Shown in pieces: positions 35,701 to 47,500 of a DNA stretch of 64,000 nt. Both the position numbers and the translations under genes were made by a program. Each line of letters starts with the position of its first letter. The stretch's first letter is position 1. Origin of the DNA: Gossypium raimondii (Eukaryota; Streptophyta; Magnoliopsida; Malvales; Malvaceae); the NCBI RefSeq assembly GCF_025698545.1, contig NC_068565.1:6200001-6264000 (forward strand), in the 5' to 3' direction. The notes under the pieces are model-generated. The model searched no databases, was not told the origin of the DNA, and saw nothing but the letters and a program-made list of their open reading frames with translations.

Positions 35701-36180
35701 TTAAGTGTTAATTGTAGCAAAAAGAATTTTGAGATATGTTAAAGGTACAATGGATCATTGTTTATACACGCAAAGTTCAAAATTGGTTGGTTAGTCAAAA
35801 AATGATTATGGTGGTGACTTGGACTATCACAAAAGCATGTCTGGATATTTATTCCATATTGGCTCTACAACATTTCCAGGGTCATCAAAAAAGCATCAAA
35901 TAGTAGCCCTCTCAGAATGTGAAGCAGAATACATCGCTATAGTTTGCCCTTGTCAAGCAATTTGGTTGAAGAATATTTTGAGCGAACTAACTCTTACATA
36001 GGAAGGTTCCATTACAATTTATGTTGACAACAAGTCTACAATATCTCTTGCAAAGAATCTTGTGTCCCATAGCCAAAGCAAGCTCATTGATCACTTTATT
36101 TGAGAGTTGGTGAAGAATAAGAACATCAAGCTAATCTACTACAGAATGAAAGACCAATTGGTAAACATTTTACGAAGCAA
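32760..36180 (+). pseudogene. Copia 4A gag-pol remnant
   Basis: Domain order is gag, integrase, RT, RNase H, with many stops and frameshifts; no open stretch exceeds about 90 codons. The protease and zinc-knuckle region between gag and integrase (about 33250) appears deleted. A 141-bp segment present in unit 2 (60231-60371) is missing at 35713; in unit 2 it is bounded by TAATT direct repeats, so unit 1 suffered a repeat-mediated deletion. Confidence 0.8.
34084..34720. mobile_element. Solo LTR, 637 bp, nested in copia 4A (unit 1 only)
   Basis: It begins TGTTAGTTC, ends GTCCCAACA and is flanked by the exact repeat GCAAC (34079-34083 and 34721-34725). Unit 2 has the empty site (CATGTTGCAACAACCCC at about 59075). 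The empty site proves a clean insertion after the duplication. A TATA-like CCTATTTATAGG lies near 34466. The open frames within it are not genes. Confidence 0.9.
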
Positions 36181-36249
36181 TTGAAAGAGGGCGTATTTAA
36201 CAAACTTATAAAGAAAAACTTGGAATAAAGATCTCGGTTTAAGGAGAAG

Positions 36250-36752
36250 TGTTAGAAGTCAAAGCGACTTCTCAAAGTCGGAAAAGCATGAAGCTAAGAG
36301 TGGCTTTACAAATTGGTTTAAAACGTGGCATGAAATTAGTGGCAAAACAGCAACATGAAAGCTTGCTGAAAGTTTCTTAAAGATTGAAATTGTGTAATGA
36401 TAATATAAGGATAAACAAAGCATCAACAGTGGAGCTTATTGGATAACCATGGATTTGCTCGAAGCTTTACAAGCTTATTACAGCAGCCTTTAAGTCTATT
36501 TATGTTATGTTATAAATAGCCCTTATGTTAGTGTGTGTGCATCACAAGTGAAAGAAATAGAAAAAAAAAAAAAGGAATATTGTGTGTGCAGTAGAAAGTG
36601 GCGTGAGTAAGAGTAAAAAGAAACTAGCGGCAACTAGTAATTGAGAAATATATATATATATATATATATTTGTAATAATTTGCTATTGTTTTATAGATAT
36701 TGTGTGAGTAAGAAAGTTGTTTCGATTTTAAGGGTTAACTATGCTTCCAACA
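36250..36752 (+). repeat. 3' LTR of copia 4A
   Basis: TGTTAGAAGTCAAAG...CTTCCAACA, preceded by purine tract AAGGAGAAG. A TATA box TATAAATAGC lies at 36511-36520, and an AT dinucleotide tract is near 36649-36669. The unit 2 copy is 60893-61369. Confidence 0.8.
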
Positions 36753-39371
36753 TTTATCAACTCTGCCCGTATGCATTGCACACTGTACTCAGCATGGTTA
36801 CTAGTCACTCTCGATCAACATTACTTAACAATCCGCAGCTGTTAAGAGGAATTACCCGTATTTAGTATCTTTCCACCTTCAACATAATATATTTCAAGGC
36901 TCTTTGAATCATAACCTAGAGACTTTTTTCGAAAAAGAAACTTCGAGAATTTTCTTTACCTAATAGAATTTAATAACACGTTATCTACATCCTCCTGATC
37001 AAACTCATTAACAAACCCATTCACATAACTGAATTCTAGGGTTCCTGTAAATTATCCAAATCCAGGTAAGCTTTTTTCTTTTGGTTTCTATCCCCATTGT
37101 GGCTTGTCTCCTTCCTCCATTTCTAAGTTCTATCCATCATCAACGTTGTTCCAAACTTTTTCAACCACTTAAAAAAAAATTATATAATTTTTTTTTCTTT
37201 TTTGGCTATTTTTTCTCAATAAAATAATTTTTTAATAAAATGAAAAAGAGTCATGACAATGATGTCATGTTGAAAGCAAACCCCAAAAGTTTTCTGGGTT
37301 ACCTTATCTTGAAGGGGCTCTAAAAGATAAAGGTTTTTAACTGTTTTTTTTTTTAAAGTTATTCAAGAGTTTCAATTTCTTTTGTAAAATAAAATTTTAT
37401 TTCTTGAATTTTATTTTATTTCAGGGTTTTATTTTATCTTCACCGAATTCATTTATGAATGTGAAGTTGGATTATTTAATTTTGGATGTAAAGTAAGATT
37501 TCTAAGTTGGTATTATCAATAAAAGATATTTTTATGGAAGGAAGTAAGGATAATGTTAAGGAGAAATTTCTTCATGAAAATTTTCTTCCTTTCATTTTTC
37601 TAAGTAGATTGAGATAGAGTGGGATGGATTTGAGTGAAAAGAAAGGTTGATGTGTAAGGCATAATAATATTATTGGGAGGATTATATCCTGTATCATAAG
37701 AAGAGTTTATTAAATAATTTCTTCAATTGAGAGAAATTACATTATATTTTTAAAGTTGGTGTTACGGATTAATCATATATTAATTTAGTTGAAAAAAGAT
37801 TAAATTTTTTAAAATAATTATTATGATGATTCTTTGTATTTTCATACATTTATGTAGCATTTAAATAAAATAATTAAAACCACATATCCAAAAATCTAAC
37901 ATATATTTAATACGAGATATATACAAATATTTTTTATATATAATTTCTTCCCCTATACATTATAGATGCTACATAATCTATTGCTAATAACATTACAACA
38001 TTATATAAAAAGCCATTTGCTTTTTATCTTTTGTTTTGTTCAACGGTGGTGTCAATCTTCGGGCTAGCTATTGTCCATCTATTTCTTCTCCCATCAACCA
38101 TTTCTTTCTTCCTTCTTCTCATCCACTACACATGTCTTCTCTCTTTTCAGTTTATAAATCTATTTTGTGGGTATCTTTATTGTCTTCACAAGTTGTGATG
38201 GACAGATGACGGTGACTGTCGTTCATTAAAACTCCACTAACCACCAGTAATTTTTCTTGGAATGTGGGTGGCTCTTCGTCAACTTCTTAATATGTTTCTG
38301 TTTTGAGAGTATTTTGAATTAATAAATGACTTCACGTGTCTATTTGGATCCGTATTATCTTAAGTTTTATATTTTTTTGTTTGTTTGTTTTTTCATTGTT
38401 TAATAAGTCTTCAGTTTTAGAAGTTTTTGTCTGCTCTTGTAGCACATTTTTTAGTTTTGCTTATGCAAGTAATCTTAGTTTTACAAGTAATTTTAGGGAT
38501 GATTTTGTTGTCGTCCTCTCTAGTTTGATGGATGCTCGATTCTTTTGTCGATTTTTGCTCACCGTTTTGGACCATCCAGGGCTGATTTCCTTATCGTATT
38601 AAGTACTTACAATCATTCCAGATATGTTGTGCTTGAGTTGTGACAAGCCAATTGTCAACGTGTCATAATGTTTAATTGATGCTGAGGCTAAAGCTTTTGT
38701 TGTGTTGATGGAGCTTGTCATTCACCATCTACGACAAGTGTTTACTATTTTTTTCTCTAAATTGTATGGTTTTATTTATTGAATGAATTAATGAATTTAC
38801 TTTAAAAAAAAATTAAAAGATATGATGAAAAAGTAACCATGTGTACCATGTTGGAAAAGTTTAGAGCAGTACATATAATTAAGGAACCACATAAGTTAAT
38901 ACTAGACAATTTGGTAGCACTTGGTCATCAAAGACTGGAGCAACTTTTTATGATTAAAATATTTATTTAGTAATTGTTTTATTTAGAGAATATATAGTTT
39001 ACTTTTTAAAACTATATAATTTTAATATCTTTTTAAATTACAAAAAAAGCTCAAACTAATAATGAGAATAATGGTAATTAAGTTTAATTATTACTAATAA
39101 TGTGAAATAGTATAGTAAGAAGCACTTAATCAATATATTCAAATATGGATGAGAAATTAGCAAGAGTAATTGAGCCCTAGTTCTCTGTTGCTCAGACTCG
39201 ATAAAATGAGAGTTATATTTGTGTGGACAGGGAAAATGTGTTGGATTTGTCGGATTCTTATAATTGAGTGAGAAAAGAAAAAGAAAAAAACAGAATCAAA
39301 TGAAAATCGGGAAAATAAAGTTGAATGTGTCAAAAACAAGTAGAATGTGTTTTCTTTTCAACGTCTATTTC
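36753..39371. other. Intergenic flank, unit 1, no gene recognised
   Basis: Homologous to 61370-63823. About 230 bp around 37655-37915 is absent from unit 2. Short open frames such as 38336-38602 do not keep the same start and frame between the two units. A stretch reading AEAKAFVVLMELVIHH near 38680 faintly resembles an RNase H-type remnant of a retroelement, but I cannot support that. Confidence 0.45.
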
Positions 39372-39703
39372 ATGTGAATTACTATTCCATCAACTTGGTT
39401 TGTCTTTTGCAATCATTACAATATTTTATTATAATGCAATCTAAGGTGATAATCAAGTTTATTGTAGATTAATCATTAATCTCTAGTATAAGAGCCTAGT
39501 TACTACTACTCACTCTCCATCAACTTTCCTCCAAATATAGCACTTCTTAATGTTTGTTTTGGGAAACTACCTCTCTTCTTTTGTTCTCAGTTTGTTTAGA
39601 GATATGTTAATTGGCCAGCCTTTCTGCGACAAAAAAGAATCTTGAAAATCTCCAAGTACCAAGTAAATCCCATCGATTTCTTCAACTTAGCTACTAAGTT
39701 CCA
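39372..39703 (+). promoter_or_regulatory. TNL2 upstream region
   Basis: It shares blocks with the TNL1 (6235-6569) and TNL3 (63824-64000) upstream regions, including CAATATTTTATTATA and CACTCTCCATCAACTTTCC. No specific regulatory site can be assigned. Confidence 0.55.
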
Positions 39704-40233
39704 ATGGTTAGATTCGATAATGAGACATCCTCCTCTTCCTCCTCCTCATCATCATCATTGGAATCATCTTCTTCAGTTTCTCGAGGGAAATATGATGTTT
39801 TCTTGAGTTTCAGAGGTGAGGATACCCGCAGAAATTTCACGGATCATCTTTATGCTGCATTCAAAAGGAGAGGAATCACCACTTTTAGGGATGACGAAAA
39901 GCTCGAGACAGGTGAACCCATAGCACCTGAGCTCTTCAAAGCAATTCATGAGTCATGGTGCTCCGTAATCGTTTTGTCGGAAGGGTATTGTTTCTCGAGT
40001 TGGTGCCTACAAGAGCTTTCCGAGATTATTCAACAGAAAAACGACAAGGGACATAAAGTCTTCCCTATTTTCTATTATGTGGAGCCATCTGATTTGAGAA
40101 AACAAACCGGAAAAGTTCTAGAAGCTTTTCTTAAGCATGAAAATAATTTCCAGGACAACAAAGAGAAGACACTAAGGTGGCGATCTGCTTTAACTCAAGT
40201 AGCTAACATCAAAGGATGGCACTTGAGTAACAG
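39704..40233 (+). CDS. TNL2 exon 1: TIR domain
   Basis: Residues 9-18 are a serine run. The TIR domain begins at about residue 29 with [20 protein letters not shown]. In [11 protein letters not shown] the glutamate at residue 104 corresponds to the catalytic Glu of plant TIR NADases, which make nucleotide signals that activate EDS1 complexes (family knowledge). The exon is open and ends in ...SN|R at the donor CAG|GTAACT. Confidence 0.93.
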
Positions 40234-43200
40234 GTAACTATCATATTCTTTCACTTCAATAATATCTTACCAGCATCAAGTTTGAAATTTGAGGCATTAG
40301 CTAAGGATTGTGCCCTTAAAGTTTCACTAAGCTATTTCCTTTGCTTTGTATTTGAAGGCATGAATCAGAACTTATTGGAGAAATCATTGAAAAGGTATCA
40401 ACAAAATTATGTCAAACATTTGCAAGTGCTCCTACTGACATGATTGGAATTGAATCACGTTTGGAAGAGTTAAATTGCAAAATAGGCATAGGGGAGGAAG
40501 ATGATAGTGTTCGGATTATAGGGATTTGTGGTATGGGCGGGTTAGGTAAAACAACTCTTGCAAGATTTGTTTATACCCAAATTTCAAGTCATTTTGAAGG
40601 CCAAAGCTTTCTGGCCGATGTTCGTGAAGTTGCGGAGAAACATGGACTTGTTTATTTGCAGAAACAACTTCTTTACCAAATATTTCCAGAGGAAAGTTTC
40701 AAGTTTTTTAATGTTCATGATGGGAATGACATCATAAGTCGTATGTTATCTCATAAAAGATTTTTGTTGTTATTGATGATGTGGGTAACATACAACACTT
40801 AAAATGTTTGATAGGCAGGCGAGCTTGGTTTGGTTTAGGAAGCAGGATCATCATAACAACAAGAGACGAGCATCTGCTGCAAATCTACGGAGTGGATGAT
40901 GTATAATCCGACGAAATTGAATGCCAAGGAAGCACTTCGCCTTTTCAGTTTGAAAGCTTTCAAAAGTGAAACACCTGCAATGGAATTTTTGAGCTTTCTA
41001 AACGTGTAGTGGAATATGCCAATGGCCTTCCGTTAGCTCTTGAAGTTTTTGGTTCTTTTCTGTCTGGCAGATCAGATGAAGCTCAATGGAGAAGTGCTAT
41101 TGAAAGACTTAAAAAGGAGTCCAACAAAGAAATTCTAGACAGGCTTCAAATAAGCTTTGATGGGTTAGAAAAATCGGAGAAAGATATATTTTTGGATATT
41201 GCATGCTTCTTCAAAGGAGAAGACAAAGATATGGTAACCAAAATTCTCGATGGTTGTGGCTTTTTCCCGGATATTGGAATAGATGTTCTCATCAAGAAAT
41301 CTCTTGTAACAATTGATGAAGACAACAAATTGTCGATGCATGACTTGTTACAAGAGATGGGAAGGAAAATTGTTTACCAAGAATCTCCTAATGAACCTGG
41401 AAAACGTAGTAGATTGTGGGACGAAAAGGATACTAATTATGTGCTAATAGGAAACACTGTAAGTCTTTAGCACTATTAACTGTTACTCCACCCTTGAATA
41501 TTTGTTGATTCATACGATACTAGGATGCAAGTCTAGCTTTGAACTATATTTGGACGTGCATTGCACTGTTAAGTCATTAAATTTACCGTATTAATTAGTT
41601 GATTGCTCTGATTTTCAGGCAACGGAAGCTGTTCAAGGTCTAGTCATCGATTCTATCAGGTGTAAATTCATACACCTATCTGTGTATATGTAGTTGATTA
41701 CTCTGTATATTGTAAAGCTCATTCCTCTTTTTCCTTGGTGGTTATCAGGAAACAGAACACTTGGACTTTGAGTGCTGATGCCTTTTTGACGATGAACAGG
41801 CTAAGACTGCTCAGAGTCTTCAATGTTCCGAGTTCTCGTGGTTTCAAATATCTTAGTAACGAGTTAAGGCTTTTAGAATGGCATGGATATCCTTTCAAAT
41901 CCTTCCCTTCAAGCTTCCAACCAGAGAACCTTGTTGCACTTCTTCTGCCATATAGCCGCATTGAAAAGTTGTGGAAGCCAAACATGGTAAGAGTTACTTT
42001 GTTTGATCAATTAATTTTGACCAAGATAACATAAACACAAAATACCCAAAATAAAATGGCATTTCATCTTTGGTTTTCTGTTTCATTTTTTTCTTTTACA
42101 GCCTTTAGATAAGTTAAAATTGGTCGACCTCAAAAGCTCTAAAAACCTTGTGAAAACACCAGACTTCAGTATGGCCCCAAATCTTGAAAGTTTGATTCTG
42201 GAAGGTACTGGAATAGTAGATATTGATCCTACCGTAAAGTTTCTAAGGAGGCTGAAGCTTTTGAATTTAAGAAACTGCAAGAGACTTAGGATTTTCCCAT
42301 CCAAAATTGGGAATGGATCTCTACAAACATTAATTCTTTCAGGTTGCTCAAATATAGACAGGATTCCAGAGATTGTGGGGGAAATGGAATGTCTGAAAGA
42401 GCTTTGTTTGGATGGGACTGGTATTAAAGAACTTCCTCTTCAATTGGACATCTCAGGAGTCTTATGTTGCTAAATTTGAAAGATTGCAGTAAGCTTGAGA
42501 GTCTCCCAAGCAGCATAGGTGGGTGTGAATTCCTTAAAACTCTTCTTCTCTCTGGCTGCTCTAAACTTAAAAATTTTCCAGAGAGTTTGCGACAACTAGA
42601 ATCTTTGGAGGAGCTTAACCTGAGTGAGACTGCCATAACGACACCACCATCCTTCATCTTTCATTTGAAAAATCTCAAGTTTCTTTCTTTCCAAGGATGC
42701 AAGGGACCACCGTATAGAGTACGATCACATTGGCGTTTTATTTCTAGGCCCACACCAAGACTTAGTACGAACTCTATGACCTTGAACCTACCTGTTATTT
42801 TGTCTGGTTTGAGTTCTTTGAAGGAGTTGAATTTAGATGACTGCAACCTTAATGATGGGGCTATTCCTAATGATATTTGCAGCTTGTCCTCGTTGGAAAT
42901 TCTACGGCTTAGTGATAACAATTTCATCACCCTACCTGCAACTCTTAGTCGACTTTCCAAGCTTACTAGTCTAGTACTGACTGACTGTAAAAGGCTTAAA
43001 TCATTGCCCGAGCTACCAGCAAGCATAAGATTATGGTTAGATGGTTGTGGTTCACTGGAAGCAGTTGCAAATTCGACTACAGCTTTCAATTCACGGGTTG
43101 ATGGATATATTTGTGCTTTTAACTGCTTCAAATTGGCAGAGGGTAACGATGCAGTAACAATGCTGAAGACACGGCTGAAGGTTAGTACCTTTATTTTTTT

Positions 43201-44052
43201 CTATTATTGCTCCCATTGATTTATGGTGCTAGTTTAAGAAAATGTGTCTTTGTTTGCAGCTAGTAGCAAATGCAAGAACAGAAAGTTGTTACATTGTCAT
43301 ACCGGGAAGTGAAATCCCAAAATGGTTTAGCAGTCAAACGGATGACTCTTCAAAATCTATAATAAAGATGCAATTGCCTCCCAATTTTCTGAATGATACA
43401 CAGTTCTTAGGATTCGCTTTCAGCTGTATTTTCTTCTCTGACTTCAATAATAAACCTCGAAGGGGGGAGCATATTTCGTATACATTTGTTATCCATGGTA
43501 GAAATTTCTCTCGAGAATTTAAAACAGTCTATTTTCATTTAAGCGGTAAATCTACGAGAGTAACCGAAGACCACCTTTGGATACAATATTTGCCTCGTAA
43601 CGACATAGATTTGTTGTCCCTGGTGGAATTAGAATGCGAAGAAACTGAGGTTTCTGGATCCAGCACAGATATGTTGAAGGAAAGATTTGAAATTGAGGTT
43701 GCATTCCAAATCTGGGGCATCAATTCCATGGTGAAGAAATGCGGGGCTCGAATAATGTGTGAGGAAGATTTGGAAGAGATGGACCAAACCATACATGAAC
43801 ATAGCGGGTCAACTTCTTCAAATTTTGATGATATGCATTCAAACAGTGGATCAAACGGGAATAATAATGGCGCTCTTGTCAAGAGAAAATGGTTAAGCCT
43901 TCACTTATTTACAGTGATTGATATATGCTGTTGACTCCTGTTTTATAAGGCTAATTTACTTCATATCTTCGTGCTTTTCCAGGTTGAATGCGAAAGCAGG
44001 CGATCAGCGGAACAAAACTCTATTTTGTCAAATCTGTCAATCATATTATTGA
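39704..44052 (+). CDS. TNL2: TIR-NB-LRR disease-resistance gene, seven exons, four frameshifts as assembled
   Basis: Exons: 39704-40233, 40358-41458, 41619-41659, 41749-41986, 42102-43180, 43260-43891, 43983-44052, all with GT-AG introns. Domain order is Ser-rich leader, TIR, NB-ARC, LRR, C-JID, as in N-like plant immune receptors that act in the cytoplasm or nucleus. Compared with TNL1 there are four small losses: one A at 40755-40758, GT near 40901, one T at 40986-40990 and one C at 42435. Each lies in a short repeat run. Restoring all four lengths gives 3696 coding bases (1231 residues), a usual TNL size. A copia insertion replaces the last few codons. It is either a recent pseudogene or an intact gene with consensus errors. 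Confidence 0.88.
40358..41458 (+). CDS. TNL2 exon 2: NB-ARC domain (three frameshifts)
   Basis: It has P-loop GMGGLGKTT (about residue 234), [37 protein letters not shown] and an intact MHD motif ([11 protein letters not shown], 41336-41344). A lost A at 40755-40758 falls just before the kinase-2 motif, so as written the frame runs out at WVTYNT. A GT loss near 40901 and a T loss at 40986-40990 follow. The rest to 41458 is open. Confidence 0.88.
41619..43180 (+). CDS. TNL2 exons 3-5: linker and LRR domain (one frameshift)
   Basis: Exon 3 (41 bp) encodes [13 protein letters not shown]. Exon 4 encodes [20 protein letters not shown] and [20 protein letters not shown]. Exon 5 holds about ten LRRs, for example [39 protein letters not shown] and [20 protein letters not shown]. 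One C is missing at 42435 compared with TNL1 (CTTCCTC versus CTTCCCTC), and the frame changes at ELP. LRRs usually carry effector or guardee specificity. Confidence 0.88.
43260..44052 (+). CDS. TNL2 exons 6-7: C-JID and C-terminus, cut by copia 2
   Basis: Exon 6 begins [20 protein letters not shown] and continues through the C-JID fold; it is open. If intron 6 is spliced (AAAATG|GTTAAG ... TTCCAG|GTTGAA), exon 7 reads [20 protein letters not shown] and then YY and TGA at 44050-44052, inside the copia LTR. TNL1 shows the ancestral end, YVVNHRLLS. If the intron is retained, translation stops at 43934. Confidence 0.82.
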
Positions 44053-44082
44053 AGCAATGGTTAGCATGTAGCAATCACATGT

Positions 44083-44113
<31 letters not shown>

Positions 44114-44505
44114 TGGATGTAATTATGTAACTTAGTTGTATTCCAACTAAGTTTGTTAGTGGTAGTAGGTGGTGATTTATTTTAAGTTGATGTAATGATG
44201 AAACTTAGTTGTATTCCAACTAAGTTTGTTAGTGGTAGTAGGTGGTGATTTATTTTAAGTGGATGTAATGATGAAACTTAGTTGTATTCCAACTAAGTTG
44301 TCAAGTTGTAAGCTTGTATATATAGGCTTTATGCCATTTTCAAAAAAATATGAATGAATTCAATCAAGATTTCATCCATATACTCTCTATTTTAGCTTTG
44401 CTTAAAATTTATTTCATTTTTCTTCTTTGTTTCTGTCGCAAGTCTCGATTCTTGCTCGGCAAGCTTTTTGTTGAACCTTGCTATTTGTTGCACTTAGCTC
44501 CAACA
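44047..44505 (+). repeat. 5' LTR of copia 2, with three 73-bp tandem repeats
   Basis: A perfect inverted repeat AACTTAGTTG-TATTC-CAACTAAGTT occurs at 44129, 44202 and 44275, exactly 73 bp apart. A TATA-like GTATATATAGG lies at 44317-44327. A short ATT tract is at about 44089-44113. Confidence 0.93.
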
Positions 44506-44520
44506 ATTGGTATCAGAGCT
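44506..44520 (+). other. Primer-binding site of copia 2
   Basis: ATTGGTATCAGAGCT follows the LTR directly and contains TGGTATCAGAGC, the complement of the initiator-Met tRNA 3' end. Confidence 0.9.
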
Positions 44521-44550
44521 TATTTCTTAAGGGATCTGTTATACAAATTC

Positions 44551-47500
44551 ATGGCTTCATCAAGCTTTTCACCAGCTGCACCTCAAGTCTTCAATGGAGA
44601 AGGCTACCACATATGGGTGGTCAAAATGAAGACCTACCTACAGGCTTTCGATCTGTGGGAGGTAGTCAACTCAGATGTTGAACCAGAGCCACTTAGAGGC
44701 AATCCAACAGTGGCTCAAATCAGGCAGCATGCTGATGAGAGGACCAAGAGGCACAAAGCCATGTCTTGCATCCAGAACTCAGTGTCAGATGTGATTTTCA
44801 CAAGGATTATGGCCTGTGAATCACCAAAACAAGCCTGGAACAAGTTGCAAGAGGAGTTTCAAGGGACAGAGAGGACAAGGCAGCAACAGTTGCTGAACTT
44901 GAGGAGAGATTTCGAGAATTTGAAGATGAAGGAAGAAGAAACTATCAAGCAGTACTCTGACAGGATTATGGCTGTGGTTAACAGCATTAGGCTCCTTGGA
45001 GAGCAGCTCAAGGAAGCTAGGATAGTGGAGAAGGTTATTGCAACTCTGCCCGAGAGGTATGAGGCAAAAATCTCATCTCTCGAGGACTCAAGGGACCTGT
45101 CCACCATCTCCCTGACAGAGTTGATCAATGCTTTATATGCTCAAGAGCAAAGAAGAGCAAGCAGACTGGAGGAGCATCAAAAAGGTGCCTTTCAGGCAAG
45201 AACAAACACTGCCTACAAAGGCAAGAAGGCCTGGAGAGACAAGCCAAGGACTGATGTTGCAAGAAAAGAGGGTCAGACTTGCAAGCACTGCAGAAGGGCT
45301 GGTCATCCAAAAGAAAAATGCTGGTTCAATCCAGATGCTGTATGTCAGCATTGTAAAAAGAAGGGTCATATTGAGAGAGTCTGCAAGAGCAAGGCCAAAT
45401 CAAGGCAGAGTCAGTTTCAACAGATGAAAGCTGAGGCTCGAGTAGCTAAGGAGGACAGTGACCAAGAGGAGCAAGTCTTTGCTGTGTCATGCTCAGCTGC
45501 TCAAGAAAGGTTCTTATCTGGTTGGCTCCTAGACAGTGGATGCACCAACCACATGACACCTGATGCTGTAATCTTCAAGTCTTTAGACAGAAGCTGCAGA
45601 ACTAAAGTCAAGATAGGAAATGGACATTTTATTCAAGCTGAAGGCAAGGGTGATGTGCTGATATGCACCCCCACAGGTGCCAAAGTGATTTCAAATGTGC
45701 TTTTGGTGCTCGAAATTGATGAAACCCGCTTCAAAGATAGCTCGATTCTTTGGAGAAAGGTTATCTGTTGTGTTCAAAGACAACCAATGCCAAATCAATG
45801 ATCCAAGTGGATCCAAGCTGATGGCAGTTCCTATGGCTAATAAGAGCTTTGTAGTTGACTGGACCAGGGAGTCGACATTGCCTACACAGTCACATCAGAT
45901 GAATCCAAGCTTTGGCATCAAAGACTGGGACATGCCAACTTCAGATCGATGGCTCGAATGGTCAGAGAGGACTTGGCTGAAAACTTCATCAACTCAGTGG
46001 ATCATGATGATGTGTGTGAAGTGTGTCAGCTAGGAAAGCAGGCCAGACTCCCATTTCCCTCGAATCAAGCCTGGAGAGCCTCTGAAAAACTCCAACTGGT
46101 GCACACTGATGTGTGTGGCCCTATGAGGACTGAGTCATTAAGTGGAAACAGGTACTTCATACTGTTCATTGATGATTTTTCAAGATATTGCTGGCTTTAC
46201 TTCCTAAAACAGAAATCAGAGGTGGCCTCAGTGTTTTGGAAGTTCAAGACTGCTGCTAAGACTGAAACAGGTTGCAAGCTGAAGTCCATAAGATCTGATA
46301 ATGGGACTGAGTACACCTCAGCTCAGTTCCAAGCCTTCTGTGATAAGGCAGGCATCAAACATCAACTTACCAACACATATACACCTCAGCAAAATGGTGT
46401 AAGTGAAAGGAAGAATAGGAGTTTGATGGATATGGCCAGGTGCTTGATGATTCAGAAGAATCTGCCTAAAGCACTATGGGCAGAGGCAGTTAACACTGCA
46501 AACTACATTCAAAATAGGCTTCCAACTAAGGCCTTGGATCAGAAGACTCCATTCGAAGCCTGGTTTGGATTCAAGCCATCACTGGCTCATCTGAAGGTCT
46601 TTGGATGCATCTGTTATGCTCATGTACCTGCTGTCAAAAGGGACAAATTGTCTGAAAGGGCTCGACCTGGTATTTTGGTGGGCTACAGCACTGTTAAGAA
46701 GGGCTATAGGATCTTGGATCCTTCAACAAAGAAAGTGTCAGTCAGTAGGGATGTGGTATTTGATGAAAAGTCATGTTGGAACTGGGAAAAACATGAACCT
46801 GAGGAAGCTTCAGAAGGACTTGCAGCAGATCAAGCTGAGCCAGATCAAAATGTTCCTGAAATGGACATTGATGATGAACCAGTTAGAGGAACAAGACCAT
46901 TGACTGAGATTTATGAAAGAGCTCATGTAGCCATAGCTGAACCAAGCATTTTTGAAGAGGCTGAAGCTCAGCAAGAGTGGAAGCAGGCAATGGCTGAGGA
47001 GATTAGCATGATTGAGAAGAACCAGACCTGGGAATTAGTTGAAAGGCCAGTCAAAAGGAAGATAATTGGGGTGAAATGGGTGTACAAAGCCAAGCAGAAT
47101 GCTGATGGTACCTTGAACAAACTGAAAGCAAGGCTAGTTGTCAAGGGGTTCAGTCAGAGGTATGGCCTGGACTACCTAGAGACCTTTGCACCGATGGCGA
47201 GCTAGACACCATCGACATCGATTGCCTTAGCAAAGACAAATGAGTGGAAGATCCATCAACTCGATGTGAAATCAGCCTTTCTGAATGGTTTCTTAGATGA
47301 AGAGATCTATGTTGAACAACCACAAGGGTTTGAGATAGCTGGCAGAGAGCATATGGTCTACAAACTGAAGAAGGCCCTATATGGCTTAAAACAGGCTCCA
47401 AGGGCCTGGTACAGCAGAATCGATGGCTACTTGACTAATTTGGGATTTGATCGAAGTAAGAGTGAGCCAACACTGTATGTCAAGAAGCAAGGGACACAAA

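Larger units (their letters stand above)
32258..36752 (+). mobile_element. Copia element 4A: decayed copia with unmatched ends
   Basis: A PBS-like TTGGTATCAGA lies at 32674-32684, followed by gag (VVKMKTCLSAFDLWDVVE at about 32825), integrase ([11 protein letters not shown] near 33570), RT (CLYVDDMIFTRN near 35455) and RNase H (ALSECEAEYIAI near 35910). It ends in a 3' LTR at 36250-36752 (TGTTAGAAG...CTTCCAACA). No matching LTR is visible upstream of the PBS; the sequence there is different, and its left edge at 32258 is only a guess. A solo LTR (34084-34720) is nested inside. It shares its layout with 55860-61369. Confidence 0.7.

Noticed and set aside
38336..38602. 88-residue frame with a counterpart at 62762-63034
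   Set aside because: The two copies do not share a start codon or the same N-terminal frame, no family is recognised, and the surrounding DNA decays like neutral flank.
38640..38760. Possible LINE RNase H remnant
   Set aside because: Only a short AEAKAFVVLMEL-like string supports it; no endonuclease or RT motif is visible around it.
41146..41328. Minus-strand frames antisense to the NB-ARC exon (also at 12991-13173)
   Set aside because: They recur only because the sense exon is conserved between TNL1 and TNL2.
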